DNA of 64,000 nt from Saururus chinensis (taxonomy: Eukaryota > Streptophyta > Magnoliopsida > Piperales > Saururaceae), in NCBI GenBank assembly GCA_035235625.1, contig CP141150.1, positions 32,752,756-32,816,755 of the forward strand, given 5' to 3'. The notes under the pieces were generated by a model, which did no database searches, was not told where the DNA came from, and was given only the letters and a program-made list of their open reading frames with translations. Positions 45,316 to 57,111 of this stretch are shown in pieces. Position 1 is the first letter of the stretch. Each line of letters begins with the position of its first letter. The position numbers were made by a program, and so were the translations under genes.

Positions 45316-47193
45316 GTACTTACAACCAACATGCATGTCATATGCATTTCAACATACCATACAATCGTGCTTACACGTACATCATGCAATCAAATCGTTA
45401 CCTAACATCCAAAGCATGGAATCATACAATCCTAGCATGCTACTACTCATTCAAAGCATGCTATCATGAATTTACGAGTTCAAAGCTTCCCTACCTCGTA
45501 ATCATGACGTTCGATGGCGAGCACACGACGGTGGCAGCGTCGGTAGCGGAGTTGGCGGCCAATAGCTTTGCCAAGTGGAGAGAGCTGCTGTCCCGAGGAT
45601 TTTAGGAAGCGCCGGAACTAGTCACGGCCAAACAGAGTGTCAGAATCAATGCGGCAAAACCCGCGATCCACGGTGGCACACTGGGGGCGGCCGGGAGAAA
45701 TATCGTGCCAACATATGTGGCAGTGCAACCAAAAGTCGAGGGTGTACTCATTGAAGATCGGCCGGTGGCTAAGACGTGCTCAGCCGGCCACAAAACGTCG
45801 AAATCGGCCGTGGACAGCACCCAACGGCGACGATTTCGCGTCAACAAAGGCCCACATAAGGGCGGAGGGCATGGGACGACGCTCAAGGATAGTGGAGAGG
45901 TGGAGGAGGACTCTAGTGGTCAACTCCACTCGGTGGCAAAGCCATCCGACGGTCAGGCGGCGCAAAAGCGGCACCTAAGCCCAGAAACACACTCGTGGCC
46001 ACATGCACACGCGGCTACATACACCCGTGGCCCAAAGGGGCGGGGGAGAGGGCTGAACAGGGGCGGCCCAAGGCCCACCAAAGGCTGTCAGGGCTAAGGC
46101 CCCTAGCAGTGGCTAATCAAAGTGGCGACATCGCCTATCGCCACCGACAGCTAACACATGTAGTGCGGGCGGCTATACATCACGCACGGTATAGTGCAGG
46201 GCAAGCGGCCCATTCCAAGCGGTGTGTAGACTCGGGCCAATCGGGGCTGGCCCTCACTGTCGCCGAGCCGGGGCGGAGCCCACAATGGCCAAATGGCCCA
46301 CGGCTCGCCGATGCTAACGACCCGAGACGCACCCAAAGCGTCTAATCGGGCGGAGCAAGGCCATAGGGGCGGGGCGGGGTCAAAAATGACAACCCCCTAC
46401 CGACACTGGGTCGAGGTAGGCTGGACGGAGTCCTACCGGTGGCCGGACGATGACCGGAAATCCCGGCGTCAAAACAATCTCACGGACAGTGAGATGCAAA
46501 ATGAGAACAAAACCCGACCAAATGTTCGGCAGCTCACAGCGGAGTGCAGAAAGCACGGCGGCGGCTCTAGCCAGCGCCCATGGGTCCCTAGCGGCCAACT
46601 AAACATAAGTCTAGTTGAGAGCGGCCGCAAACGACGTCAAAAACGTACACCCATAGCTCAAAAACGGGATTAAAGGAGAGAAAATTCCCGAAAAAGGTTC
46701 GGTACCTCGTGTAGGAGCGAAGAGGCTGTGGCGGCGGTCATAGCCGGTGTCTATGGACTCGTGGCGGTGAGGCAAAGCAGATCAGGACAAGAACTGCCGG
46801 AATCCGACGACGGAGGAGGGAGAACGGAGCGACCGGAATCGAGCTCGGGTTCTAAAAAAACCACTGGACGCAAAAATGTTACTGACTTCGAAATTTTTAG
46901 AATGTCGGTTCTGGAATCCGACGAAAGATTTATATATAATCTTTTTAATTTTTACCTTTACGTCCCTAACACGCGTTAACCTCCCGGTTACGCGTCAAAC
47001 CTCCAAAATTCGCGCCGTAAGCGCGTAGCGAGGCCCACGGCCCGCGACTAAGCCCCACACCCGAATACGGGTATAAATACGGGGGAAAATACACAAATAC
47101 GAATACACCATAGCGTCACATTTTCCCGCCGAAAATGACCAGAAAAATAGCAGGAAAATCACAGAAAATCGTAGAAAATTCAGGGACATTACA

Positions 47194-47766
47194 AATAGAT
47201 CCACTGACACTTCACTAAACACAAGAAAGTTTCTTTAAATTTATACAAGAATTGCAAAGCTAAGTAAAAGTTTGTGGTTTACTGCTGATATTGAACCACC
47301 CAATCTAGATACAAAGCCATTGACTTTGTACATATCAAAACATTGAGCCTCTATGAGAAGAACAAATCCCATGCTCAACACTTATTTGGCTATGTTCTAT
47401 CTCGGTTCTCTAAAGACACTCTAGGAAATAAATGCTTTCTTTCCATAAGAAGCGGCCCAACTTCTATGTCCCCATAGGTGAAGTTGTCATATGTCTCTGC
47501 CACTTAGACATATTGCTTGAACATCATTAAGTGTTTAAATCTCAACCTTCACTAGTGACATTCACAACGAATTCCTTAGAGTCCACACAACTATTAAACA
47601 TATACATGGAGCTCGTGTGCTAGTATATTGTCAAAACAATAACTTGTTCTTACCCATTGAACCTTGCACTAGTAGTATAACTTGGACTTGCTTGGGTTGC
47701 CATCACTGTTGACCAAATACAATGAGGGTTTCAGCCCCATTCTAAAGTTGTCGCTCTCACTACATC
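47194..47766 (-). other. Copia 3' non-coding region between RNase H and LTR
   Basis: No gene is visible. It is the tail of the copia interior, and its last bases continue at 42602-42648 on the other side of the solo LTR, ending in the purine tract. Confidence 0.5.
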
Positions 47767-49990
47767 CTACAGAAGAGCTTTAGGAAGAGAATCTGCCAAG
47801 TTTTTACTTGACCTCACATAGGCAAGTGTAATGACATCATCTTGTATCAATTGCCTCACATATTCATGTCTAAGACTAATATGTTTAGACTTGCCATTAT
47901 ATATCATTCTATAGACTCGAGCTACAGTAGCCTCACTATCACAATTGATAGATATAGACAACATTGGACTAGGCCACAACTTGATGTCTAGCAATAAGTT
48001 CCTAGTACATTCATCTTCTTTGCCCATCGCTTCTAAGGCAATAAATTCATATTCCATAGTTGAATAAGTGATAATGGTTTTTCTCTTGGAATCCCAAGAT
48101 ACAGTTCCTCCTCCTAGGGTAAAAACCCCTCCCGAGGTGGATTTGTTATCCCAAACTCTAGTTATCCAATAAACATCCGTATATCCCTCAAGGACAACTG
48201 GATAATCCTCATAACAAAGTTTATAGTCCTTAGTATCTTTGAGATAATCAAAGACTCTTCCAATGACTTTCCAATGATCGCCACTAAGATTGCTTGCATA
48301 CCTACTCAATTTGCAAATAGCACATACAATATCTGGCCTAGTGCAGTGCATAACATACATCACACTACCTATTGCACTAGAAAACTCTAGTTGGATAACT
48401 GATCTTCTAGTATTTGCACTAAAGGTAACACTATTATCACAAGAGGTATGGAAATCTTTAAAATCAAGATGATTGAATTTGGTAAGAATTTTTTGCATGT
48501 AATGTGACTGATCCAAAGTATAACCCCCACTATGCCTTGTCACCTTGATACCTTGGATTGTATCATCTCCACCCAAATCCTTTATCTTGAAGTTTGAAGT
48601 CAAATACTCCTTAATTTCAATCACCCCCACCATGTTGGAACTCATAATCAATATGTCATCAACATATAAGCATACCACCATAAAATAAAATTTAGTAAAT
48701 TAAGTATAAATACACTTTTCAGCATAATTATGCTTAAATACACTTAACAGAATTATAGAGTCAAACTTCTCATGTCATTATTTAGGTGCTTATTTAAGTC
48801 CATATAAGAACTTTACAAGTTTGCATATTGTTTTCTCTTGACCTAGATGCACAAAACCTTCTAGTTAGTCCATATAGAGCCCCTCAACGAGATCTCTATT
48901 TAAAAATACATGTTTAATTTCCATTTGATGTATGAAAAGTTTAAAAATATATGCTAATGAAAATAATATTCTAATAGAAGTGAAACGCACTATAGGAGCA
49001 TAATTGTCAAAATAATTAATCATTTTTTCCTGCCTAAAAGCTTTAGCTACTACTCTAACTTTGAAGGTACAAGATGTGCCACTACGATTATATTTCCTCT
49101 TAAATACTCATTTACACCCAATTGACTTAAAGCAATGGGGTAAATTAGCCAAAACCCATGCATTATTGGACATTACAAAGTCCATCTCATCATCAATAGC
49201 TTCCATCTAAAAAAAGGAATTTCAAGAAGCCATTGCCTCTTTATAGGCTCTAGGATCTTCCTTCACATTGAGAAAAATCGGTATTTTATGAAAAGTTAAA
49301 AATATATGCTAATGAAAACAATATTCTAATAAAAGTGAGATGCGCTATAGGAGCATAATTGTGAAAATAATTAATCTTTTTTTCCTGCCTAAAACCTTTA
49401 GCTACTATAACTTTGAAGGTATAAGATGTGCCACTACAATTGTATTTCCTCTTAAATATTCATTTACACCCAATTGACTTAAAGCGATAGTGTAAATGAG
49501 CTAAGACCCATGCATTATTGGACATTACATAGTCCATCTCATCATCAATAGCTTCCTTCTAAAAAAAGGAATATCGAGAAGCCATTGCCTCGTTATAGGT
49601 CCTAGGATCATCCTTCACATTGAGAAAAAATGGTATTTTATTCAAAACATGCTCCCTATCAACTTCTACTAGAAACACAATATGATTTGGAGATATAAAA
49701 TTTGGATAAATAGTATTTTCCAACCTAGGCCTCGTGCTCCTTCTTAATGCAAATGAAGGTTCAGGAACCACCTCGATATCAATAGAGTTATCTACTTCAA
49801 TCATTTGTGGATCTTAAATTTGTGGGTCTTGTCGTTTAGAATCTCCAATAAATTTGTTTCCAAAAATTCAACATCTTTAGATTAAATAATTATATTTGAC
49901 TCCAAATCAAGTAATATGTAGGACTTACTATGTTCATGTGAACATAGATATACATAAAAGGTTAATCTAGAACACATGTTAATTAGATAA
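47767..49990 (-). pseudogene. Ty1/copia pol remnant: integrase end, RT, RNase H
   Basis: Minus-strand reading starts near 49980 with KSYILLDLESNIII and SKDVEFLE, the end of integrase. SFALRRSTRPR follows, and then NEAMAS, EAIDDEMDYVMSNNAW and FKSIGCK, the start of reverse transcriptase. The stretch of about 350 bp from the NEAMAS region onward is present twice (48938-49287 and 49288-49640). The 304-codon open frame at 48681-47767 carries the catalytic MVVCLYVDDILIMSS, then GSVMYVMHCTRPDI, RNase H blocks STSGGVFTLGGGTVSWDSKR and YSTMEYEFIALEAM, and ends SLPKALL. Stops elsewhere make it inactive. Confidence 0.87.
48938..49640 (-). repeat. Tandem duplication of about 350 bp in the copia pol
   Basis: Two head-to-tail copies share ATATATGCTAATGAAAA, GGAGCATAATTGT, TTTTTCCTGCCTAAAA and CCATTGCCTC in the same order and spacing. 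Differences are few, so the duplication is younger than most of the decay. It repeats part of the reverse transcriptase N-terminus and by itself makes the frame non-functional. Confidence 0.88.
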
Positions 49991-50039
49991 CTAAAAATAA
50001 AAAACCAATCCACATAATATAGTCCAACTACAACATCAA

Positions 50040-50900
50040 GCTCAAACACCCATCGTCATATATTTCACATCACTCCACATTTTGCCAAGATTTCATCTCT
50101 CCATGAATTAGTTACCGCCCTTTATTCGACTTGACTCTCAAAATCACCCTCTGGATCAAAATTTTATTTTGCATCATCTTGAATATTACGTGGTGCTTTC
50201 TATTCTTTATCTTCATTATTAGCTTCAAACACATCTTTGTAATTTTCCCTACGAAGAAAATTATGCAATGTACTACATGCAAAAACAATTTTCGCTTGAG
50301 TAGCATAAGGAAATGAGGGTAGATGGTCATTAAAAACCTTAAAGCCCGACTTTAAACACCCAAATATTCTCTCAATGACATTCCTCAAATATGCATGTCG
50401 ATGATTGAACACTTCACGTGCTTTACTGGCTGACTTCTTGCTTGAGTTTCATACTCAGAAAGGTCAATATGGTGCTTTTTGTTTTCAATTAGGATGGCCA
50501 CAATCAACCAAATAGAAATTCCCTATTGAATAGATAATTACAACCATATAAATTTGTAGATAAATGTGAAACTATAAAGTTAAAAACTATATATGAGCTA
50601 TATATAACTATAGTACCTAGTGGTGTAAGAAGACCATTAAATCTCTTTATGGCATCCTTCATTATCTTTGTATCATTTGATGAACTTTTCCCATCCAACA
50701 AATATATATATGAATTCCATATTAAAATTGCAAGCTGCCAATACATTTTGTTATAACCAATACCTTGCCCATTGTGGTAGCTCGTTTTGCTAGGCCCATA
50801 AGGAGTTGCCTTTATATGGGTTCCATCTATGACATCAATAGAATCTTATATATCATACTCAAATGTAATATAAATGGACAAGTAAACTATAACACCCTAA
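50040..50900 (-). pseudogene. PIF/Harbinger transposase remnant (DDE_Tnp_4)
   Basis: In minus order the blocks are IDVIDGTHIKATPYGPSKTS, then YNKMYWQLAI, DGKSSSNDTKIMKDAIKRF and NGLLTPLG. A probable 94-bp intron (50616-50523, GTACTA...ATAG) follows, and then NFYLVDCGHPN, a stop and shifted frames with YHLSEYE-like residues. Last come FNHRHAYLRNVIERIFGCLK and a TQAKIVFACSTLHNFL tail. The three acidic residues of the DDE site can be placed at DGTHI, SSNDTK and NVIERIFG. This nuclease would cut and join element DNA. Stops, a frameshift and loss of the N-terminal end make it dead. No terminal repeats were found. Confidence 0.85.
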
Positions 50901-51267
50901 AATTATGGAAGAATTTTCTTAAGTTAAATAACTTTTTGAGAATTAAACCAGACCACAACGAAACCTAGATTTGACCCGTTACCATTAGAGGAAAAGGGGG
51001 GAGGGGGGCACTTTCCTAATTAGGCCGAAAATGCAGGTTTATTCACTCAACCAAGTTAACTCTGCTACTTGAAATCCATGAACCACAATCGGAGGTCCGG
51101 GAATGGTAAAACACACCAATTTAACCTAAGGAACTAGTTTTGGTAAGTTAGCGGACCCGCCTATGTGACTTGACCCTAGTGACCTAGTGTGAGTGTGTAC
51201 TCGTTCGTCTCGGACACTACAAGTGATAGATTTAAGTAAAGGAATAAGGGGTTGAATGGGTAAGTGG
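50901..51267. other. Spacer with LTR-like wording, no gene
   Basis: It begins near TATAACACCCTAAAATTATGG, which resembles a gypsy LTR start, but no matching end or target duplication could be seen. A run of G residues lies at about 50996-51009. Confidence 0.3.
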
Positions 51268-51890
51268 AACTACAACAAAACTAGTTATTAGCAATGCTTT
51301 TATTAGCGACGCTCACAACAAACATTGCTATAAAGAACTATTAGTGACACATTTCTAAGTGTCGCTAATACTTTAGCTTTTAGTGATGCATTCTCATAAG
51401 CGATGCATACTCATAAGCGTCAATATTATGAGTTATATTTGTGACGCATACAAATAAACTGTCGCTAATACAATTTGAGCCCCTGCCACCACACATATTT
51501 GTGACTTTTATTTAAACGTCTCAAATAAATAGAGTATTCGCGACGCATACAAGTATGCATAAAAAATATATAAGAATATTAGTGACATATGTGAATATGC
51601 GTCATTAATACCCATATTCATATATATTAGATTTAAAAGAATTTTTTAATAAAAAAGAACGATATTTGTGACACATAGAGCGGTATGTCGCAAATACCCT
51701 AAAGTATTAGCAATGTATAGATATGAGCATTGCAAATACAAAAATTGATTTCCGACGCATAGTATTATGCGTCGCAAATACAATTTGTATTTGCAACATA
51801 TAATACTATGTGTCGCAAATACTTATTGTATTTGTGATGTACAGATCTATGCATCACTAATACCCTTAATTTTCTAAAATTTAAAATTCT
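51268..51890. mobile_element. CACTA-type fragment with TTAGCGACGC words
   Basis: It begins AACTACAACAAAACTAG, a decayed CACTACAACAAAA terminus. It then holds many paired words of the TATTAGCGACGC/GCGTCGCAAATAC type through about 51870. The far terminus is missing or not recognisable. The words match those in 35652-38777, so it is the same family. Confidence 0.65.
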
Positions 51891-53995
51891 CAAATATGAT
51901 TTAATTATATTGATACATACTATATAATTACCGACAAAATTAGGATATTTTATTTAGTATTCCATGATGTGGGCTCGGGCTTTCATAGGCATCGAATCGA
52001 GATTCGACCGAGCGTGGGGCCATGCATACTACATGTCCCTTGATTTATGTATGTACATCGTATGATATATCCGACGTCCAACAGTATGGGGGCTCCCATT
52101 GGCGCGCTAGAGCATAAAGTCACATATGGTGGAAAAAAGATATTAACTAAAAAAAATTAGACCAGACGATTAGCTTGAGCTTGCAACTTGCCTACAACCT
52201 GACTGAATTATATATTTCCTCGTTGAATGCAGCGTGAGGTCTCTGCGTGTATGTGTCCTATAGCATGCAGTAAGTTTATTTGAGATGTTAATGTACCCTT
52301 GATGATCTTCCCACTAGGTTAAAAATCTAATATTCGCTGGAAAGTGGAAAGAAAGTGAATATTGTCAAATCACATTTATAACCGGAGCAAACATCCTGAT
52401 GTGGTACTTCTACATATCAATCCCATGGATTAATATATGGGTCTTCTCCGGCCTCTTCCCAACAAAGAACCTTTTGAAAAATTGGCTCTTGCCTTGGGCC
52501 GCCTTCCTATCTTCACTATCCAACTTCACTAGGTATCATTCTGCCCTCAAACCCGTAATTAGTGCAACGTCTTCCTCCATGATGGGTAATATTTTTCCCA
52601 AATGTTAAATACATCTTGTGAGTCATCCTAGCACTCATCTATTAAAACGTCCAGTAGCTGCATGGAGATGATGACTTTCTAACATTTATATACTTAATAG
52701 AACCTAGTCTCCTCCTAGATTCTCTTGCATTCCGGTCAGATTCAACCAGGTCCTTTGAAAGTCTCAATCTACTAGGGAAGTTGTTTGTTCCCCAACCCCA
52801 GTCTCCTCCAATAAATTCTCTTCTCTTTTGAGACCATCACTGATTCCTCCATTCGATTGCCTTCTTGTTGCCTACGTCTGTCAGAGATGCTATATATATA
52901 TATATATATCAACAATGGGTCATGACCAAAATTAGTGAGTCACATTCATTCACATTATGTAACCGCCCAAATAACAGTCTAATACACATTGCGTTCATAA
53001 GTCATGTTATCAATAAGACAATATGCATGCATTCCCACACAATAAACAACTTGTCAATGTTCTATATCATATATATTATTATTATTATTGATAACACAAT
53101 AGGTCTACCTTCCCATGCACAATAACACAACTTGTCAATGTCATATATCATATTATTGATAACATGATATATATTATGTATATTGTATTATTGATAACAT
53201 GATATTTTGTGTATCATATTATTGATAACACAATCCATGTACTATGCGTGTATATGTAAGTACTGACTATTGTGTTCTCCCTAACATGATATACAAACAC
53301 TCGTGTATTAAAACCTACGAAAAAAAACTAGATTTTGAATATGTCTTTACCACAGAAGTCGCTGACTTTTTACTGCTGCTAACCTTCACCGAATTAACCC
53401 TTAGATGGGCCAGTGACTTTCATGGAAAAATCACTTCTTGAATGATAGTGCATGATTAGAACCTCAGACTGAATCTCACTTCATAGCCCAAACTCACTTT
53501 TGACAAGACAAATTTTGGAAATTTGAGGTGGGAAATTTTGGATATTTGCAGGATTCTGATAGGATAACACAATATAAATCCTAAACCTTCACTTAGGGTT
53601 ATTTTGGTCTGATTTTTCTTAATTATCATGTAAGTCTATGTTTTGTGGCATTTATTTCTCTAAACCAGTTAATATGGAATTTTTTCATCTTTGGCTTAGT
53701 AATTTGTAAAAAACTTAAAATTATTATGCATGCAATCTATGTTTCATATGTGGGGGCTTACACAATTTCAACTCTCATTTTGCACGCATCCTAGACATGT
53801 TTTTTATAGCATATCCTTTCTTATTTTTCTAACATGATTGTGCATTACCCTTGAGAGGGTCGGGCATGGCCAACGAGAAGCCTTAGACATAAAAAAAATC
53901 AATTCAATTTTTTTGGGGTTGAGTAAGGGGGGAAGAATTAAAGAGAAAGAGAAGATCTTCTCTTTTCTCAATTATTCTCCAAAATCATATTTTAA
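51891..53995. other. Spacer with microsatellites and a possible gag-like trace
   Basis: No real gene was seen. On the minus strand around 52590-52400 a broken frame reads MEEDVALITGLRAE, then KSQFFKRFFVGKRP. This faintly recalls the DUF1985 type of domain in plant transposons, at low confidence. A TA microsatellite is at 52892-52908. At 53040-53235 a tandem array of ATCATATTATTGATAACA-type units (about 40-60 bp apart) occurs. A direct repeat of TATAGCATATCCTTTCTTA-like sequence links 53800-53845 to 54290-54335. Confidence 0.35.
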
Positions 53996-54290
53996 AGTCT
54001 GGTTTGTATAAGTTTGGACTTTGTGAGCCCATGGATTTTAATCCAAAGATGCACATGACTCAGGGCAAGCATGTTTAAATTACTGCCCAACCACTTATGT
54101 CGTTGAATTAAGAACAAGCGGCTCGAGTTGTTTCCTATATTAAAAGTTGATAAGATAGAAACAACTATCATTATCTCGTGTAGGGTCCAGTAATGCACAC
54201 TTACAACAAATATTGTTTAGCTAAAAAAAACTAACGTGCGATACTTTTTTCACTTATCTTAGTACTGTACAAATTGACAATATCCTTGCT
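53996..54290 (+). repeat. Left arm of inverted repeat flanking the CYP76 pseudogene
   Basis: Its complement matches 58400-58700 for roughly 290 bases with mismatches and indels. Shared words include GAGATAATGATAG, TCTTATCAACTTTTAA, AGTCATRTGC and TAAGTGAAAAA. It could be one end of a large element, or two unrelated copies of the same dispersed repeat. Confidence 0.75.
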
Positions 54291-54850
54291 TTTTAAAGCA
54301 TGTCCTTTCTTACTTTTCTAAAATGATTTAAGCATTATGACATGTTAGAGTATTATTTGGTGAAGCTTCACTCGGTGTGAGTATTATTTGGTGAAGCTTC
54401 ACTCGGTGTCGTGTTGAGAAACTTTTTCTACGTTCCTTAGTAACATTGAGCCTAGCAGTAAGAAAAGCATCGAGCCATCTACCCCCATCTACCCAAATAA
54501 ATAATAGATAGTATACATGCTAGCACATATTAGTATCAATTGTGTTAATACCATGAAAAATACATATAAAAGCCCATGTCATCTATACAAAGTGATTTTC
54601 TACAATTTTGTATATTTTAACTACGCATTTTATTTGGATCATCAACGACTTTTTTTTTTAATGCATGACATCAACGACTATTGAAACTTTCACAAATCGA
54701 TTATAATTTTAACATGATAACGTATATCCGAAAGCACACTTGAAAAGGACAATTAATGCAAGACTTTAAAGTTGATCGAAAATCCAGACAATTATTTGAG
54801 GACAGAGGGTCGCATGTTCTTCTATTTAAGCCTCCCCCACGGGAGACAAT
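54291..54850 (+). promoter_or_regulatory. Upstream region of the CYP76 pseudogene with a 31-bp tandem pair
   Basis: A 31-bp unit (GAGTATTATTTGGTGAAGCT and 11 more bases) occurs twice, at 54348-54378 and 54379-54409. It centres on the palindrome GTGAAGCTTCAC. A TATA-like CTATTTAAG lies at about 54822-54830, roughly 20-30 bases before the ATG at 54851. Whether either was used as a promoter element is unknown. Confidence 0.5.
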
Positions 54851-57111
54851 ATGAATCCCGCTCTCCATCCGAAAATGGAGTACTCAACTTTGATCATGTG
54901 GATTTGCCTCGTTCCCATTTCTCTTTACCTGCTCGGATTTCTGTCAAGGAAACTCTCCCGGCTACCGCCGGGACCCACCTCTCTTCCGGTCGTCGGCAAC
55001 CTCTTCCTCCTCGGAAGTGAGCCTCACAAGTCCCTTGCTAAATTGGCAAACACCTATGGGCCGCTCATGACCCTCCAACTCGGCCGAGTCACCACCGTGG
55101 TCATCTCCTCCGCCGAGCTAGCCAGAGAAGCTCTCTTCAAGAACGACCAGGCCCTGAGCGGCCGGTTGGTGATGGATGCTGCCCGTGCACTCGGTCACCA
55201 CGACAACTCCATGCTGTGGCGGGCGGCTCCCGACGTCCAGTGGCGGCGGCTCCGGGTATTGTACAACAAGTACATCTTCAGCCCTCACAGCTTGGACGCC
55301 AGACATGGCCTGAGGAAGCAGAAGGTGGATGAGCTTGTTGCTTGCTTGTCTGAGAGCAGCCGGGCTGAACAACCAGTTAACGTCCGTCAGCTCATTCATG
55401 CAACCTTAAACAACTTCATCTCCAACATCGAGTTCTCAACTGACATGGCCAGCCTCAAGTCCCAGGACTCTGCAGACTTCCAACAGCTGTCTCGCCCTAT
55501 CACCCTCGAAGCGGCAAAGCCAAATCTGGCAGACAGCTTTCCCGTGCTGCGGCCCTTTGATCCTCAAGGATTTCGAGGATGAGTTGCAGATTCATTGAAG
55601 AAACTGCACAGCCTCTTCGATGCCATAATCGCGAAGCGTTTACATGACAGAGCTGTTCCGGGTTCTACAAGGAAGAACGATTTGCTGGAGGCGCTTCTTG
55701 ACCTGCAGGAGGATGGGAAGGGAGATTCACTAAGTACCTTCGAAATGAAATCTACTTTTGCGGTAATTATTTAAGCAAATAATTTTCCTAAAAGTATGAA
55801 TACTCCGAGTGATAGTATGAATACTCCGACTTGCACTTAAGTGTATAAGTCCATTATTAAGATCGACTGCTGGTATAAAGTGGGTCTGTATAAAGGGAGA
55901 ATAAATCTCACATGATACTCAAGGAGTGCCCAATAGGACATTACTATTAGATTATTATTGTTAACTTTGTTTTAAATTTAATATATAGACTTTTTTTTAT
56001 CAGGAATATATAGATGTATTTTAATCTAATTACATATATTTCTTCATCTATAAACATCCAAATATTCTTATAAATATATATACCTATGATGAAATTTGAA
56101 ACATAAAGTAATTGAGAGTAGAAAAAAATCATAAAATCATACACTCTTCTTGAAAATTAAACCAAGTTGTTAGTTCAACACATTTATTTGTCATTCTATA
56201 TACTTCTATAGAGAATTATGTCAAAAGCCCCAAATTCACCCTGCTTGATTAGTCAAGCATCTAATGTTTATTAATTTTATACAAAAATTACATATAGTTG
56301 AAATTGGATAATTAAACTGAGCATTAGATATTTACTAATTTTACACACAAAAAATTCTTTCATTTTGTGGCACCTTCAGTTGCATGCGTTTTTCTTCTTT
56401 CTTTTTAAGACCCCAAAAGACTAGGTTGATAGGGAAGAGACTACCATATTATCTCTATCCATCTTTTGAGTGGAGATAGTGTCAAGTGTAACTCGTTGTA
56501 ACTGACTTATTTATTTCTAGCGGCCACTGACACTACCTCATCGACAGTGGAGTGGGCCATGGCTGAGCTACTGCACAACCCAGATCTCATGGCCAAAGCT
56601 CGAGCTGAGCTCAAGGAAGTAGTAGAGCCAGGAAGACAAGTTGAAGAATCAGACGTTGCTCAATCTACCATATCTTCGAGCTGTAGTGAAGGAGACATTC
56701 CGCTTGCACCCAGTAGGTCCACTCCTCCTTCGGAAAACATTAGCTGATGTCGAAATCTCTGGTTTCAAGATTCCAAAGGGCACACAGGTGATGGTGAACG
56801 TCTGGGCCATCGGCCAAGATGAAGGGCTATGGGCGGAACCAAAGCGTTTTAAGCAGGAGAGGTTTTTGGACTCCAAGGTGGATTTCCGAGGCCGAGACTT
56901 CGAGCTTATTCCCTTCTGCGCAGGCCGGAGAATTTGCCCGGGGATGCCTCTCGCCGATCGGCTGGTGCATTTGGCCCTCGCTTCGATTATCCACCCCTTT
57001 GCATGGAGGCTGCCGGACGAGATGGAGTCCAAGGAGTTGGACATGAGGGACCATTTCGGGGTCGTAATCGAGAAAGCTGTCCCACTTGTTGCTGTTCCCT
57101 TTCAAGGATGA
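54851..57111 (+). pseudogene. Cytochrome P450, CYP76-type pseudogene
   Basis: Exon 1 (54851 to about 55762) has an N-terminal anchor (residues 10-32), the hinge RLPPGPTSLPVVGN, a C-helix-region WRRLR, and CYP76-like spacing throughout. Exon 2 (56521-57111) has ATDTTSSTVEWAMAELL, KETFRLHP, ERFLDS and the heme loop PFCAGRRICPG. CYP76 enzymes typically oxidise terpenoids. Lesions visible are an in-frame TGA at 55580 (after PQGFRG, the frame continuing VADSLKKLH), a one-base insertion near 56660 (DVAQ then LPYLRAVV in the next frame), and a donor site (GCG-GTAATT) whose phase does not match exon 2. The I-helix start is short and the heme-loop glycine is cysteine. The intron is about 760 bp. Confidence 0.9.

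Larger units (their letters stand above)
42649..47193 (-). mobile_element. Large solo LTR (4.5 kb) with perfect AATAG duplication
   Basis: AATAG flanks both sides (42644-42648 and 47194-47198). The termini are TGTAACGCCCGAG and GGGACATTACA; on the minus strand it starts TGTAATGTCCCTG. No gag or pol motif was seen, so I read a solo LTR left by recombination between two LTRs. It contains several short tandem arrays (43317-43400, 43560-43725, 44020-44100, 45060-45310) and a GC-rich half at 45500-46900. The minus strand has a TATA-like GTATTTATACCCGTATTCGG near 47065-47085. A TACTGAGTATGAAAATACTC word (43170-43189) matches one in the chromovirus LTRs. Confidence 0.82.

Noticed and set aside
45600..46980. 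Many overlapping open frames of 60-130 codons
   Set aside because: They lie in the GC-rich half of a solo LTR, on both strands and in several frames, with no domain resemblance.
56649..57044. A 131-codon minus-strand frame over CYP76 exon 2
   Set aside because: It is an antisense shadow. The plus strand carries all the P450 motifs.
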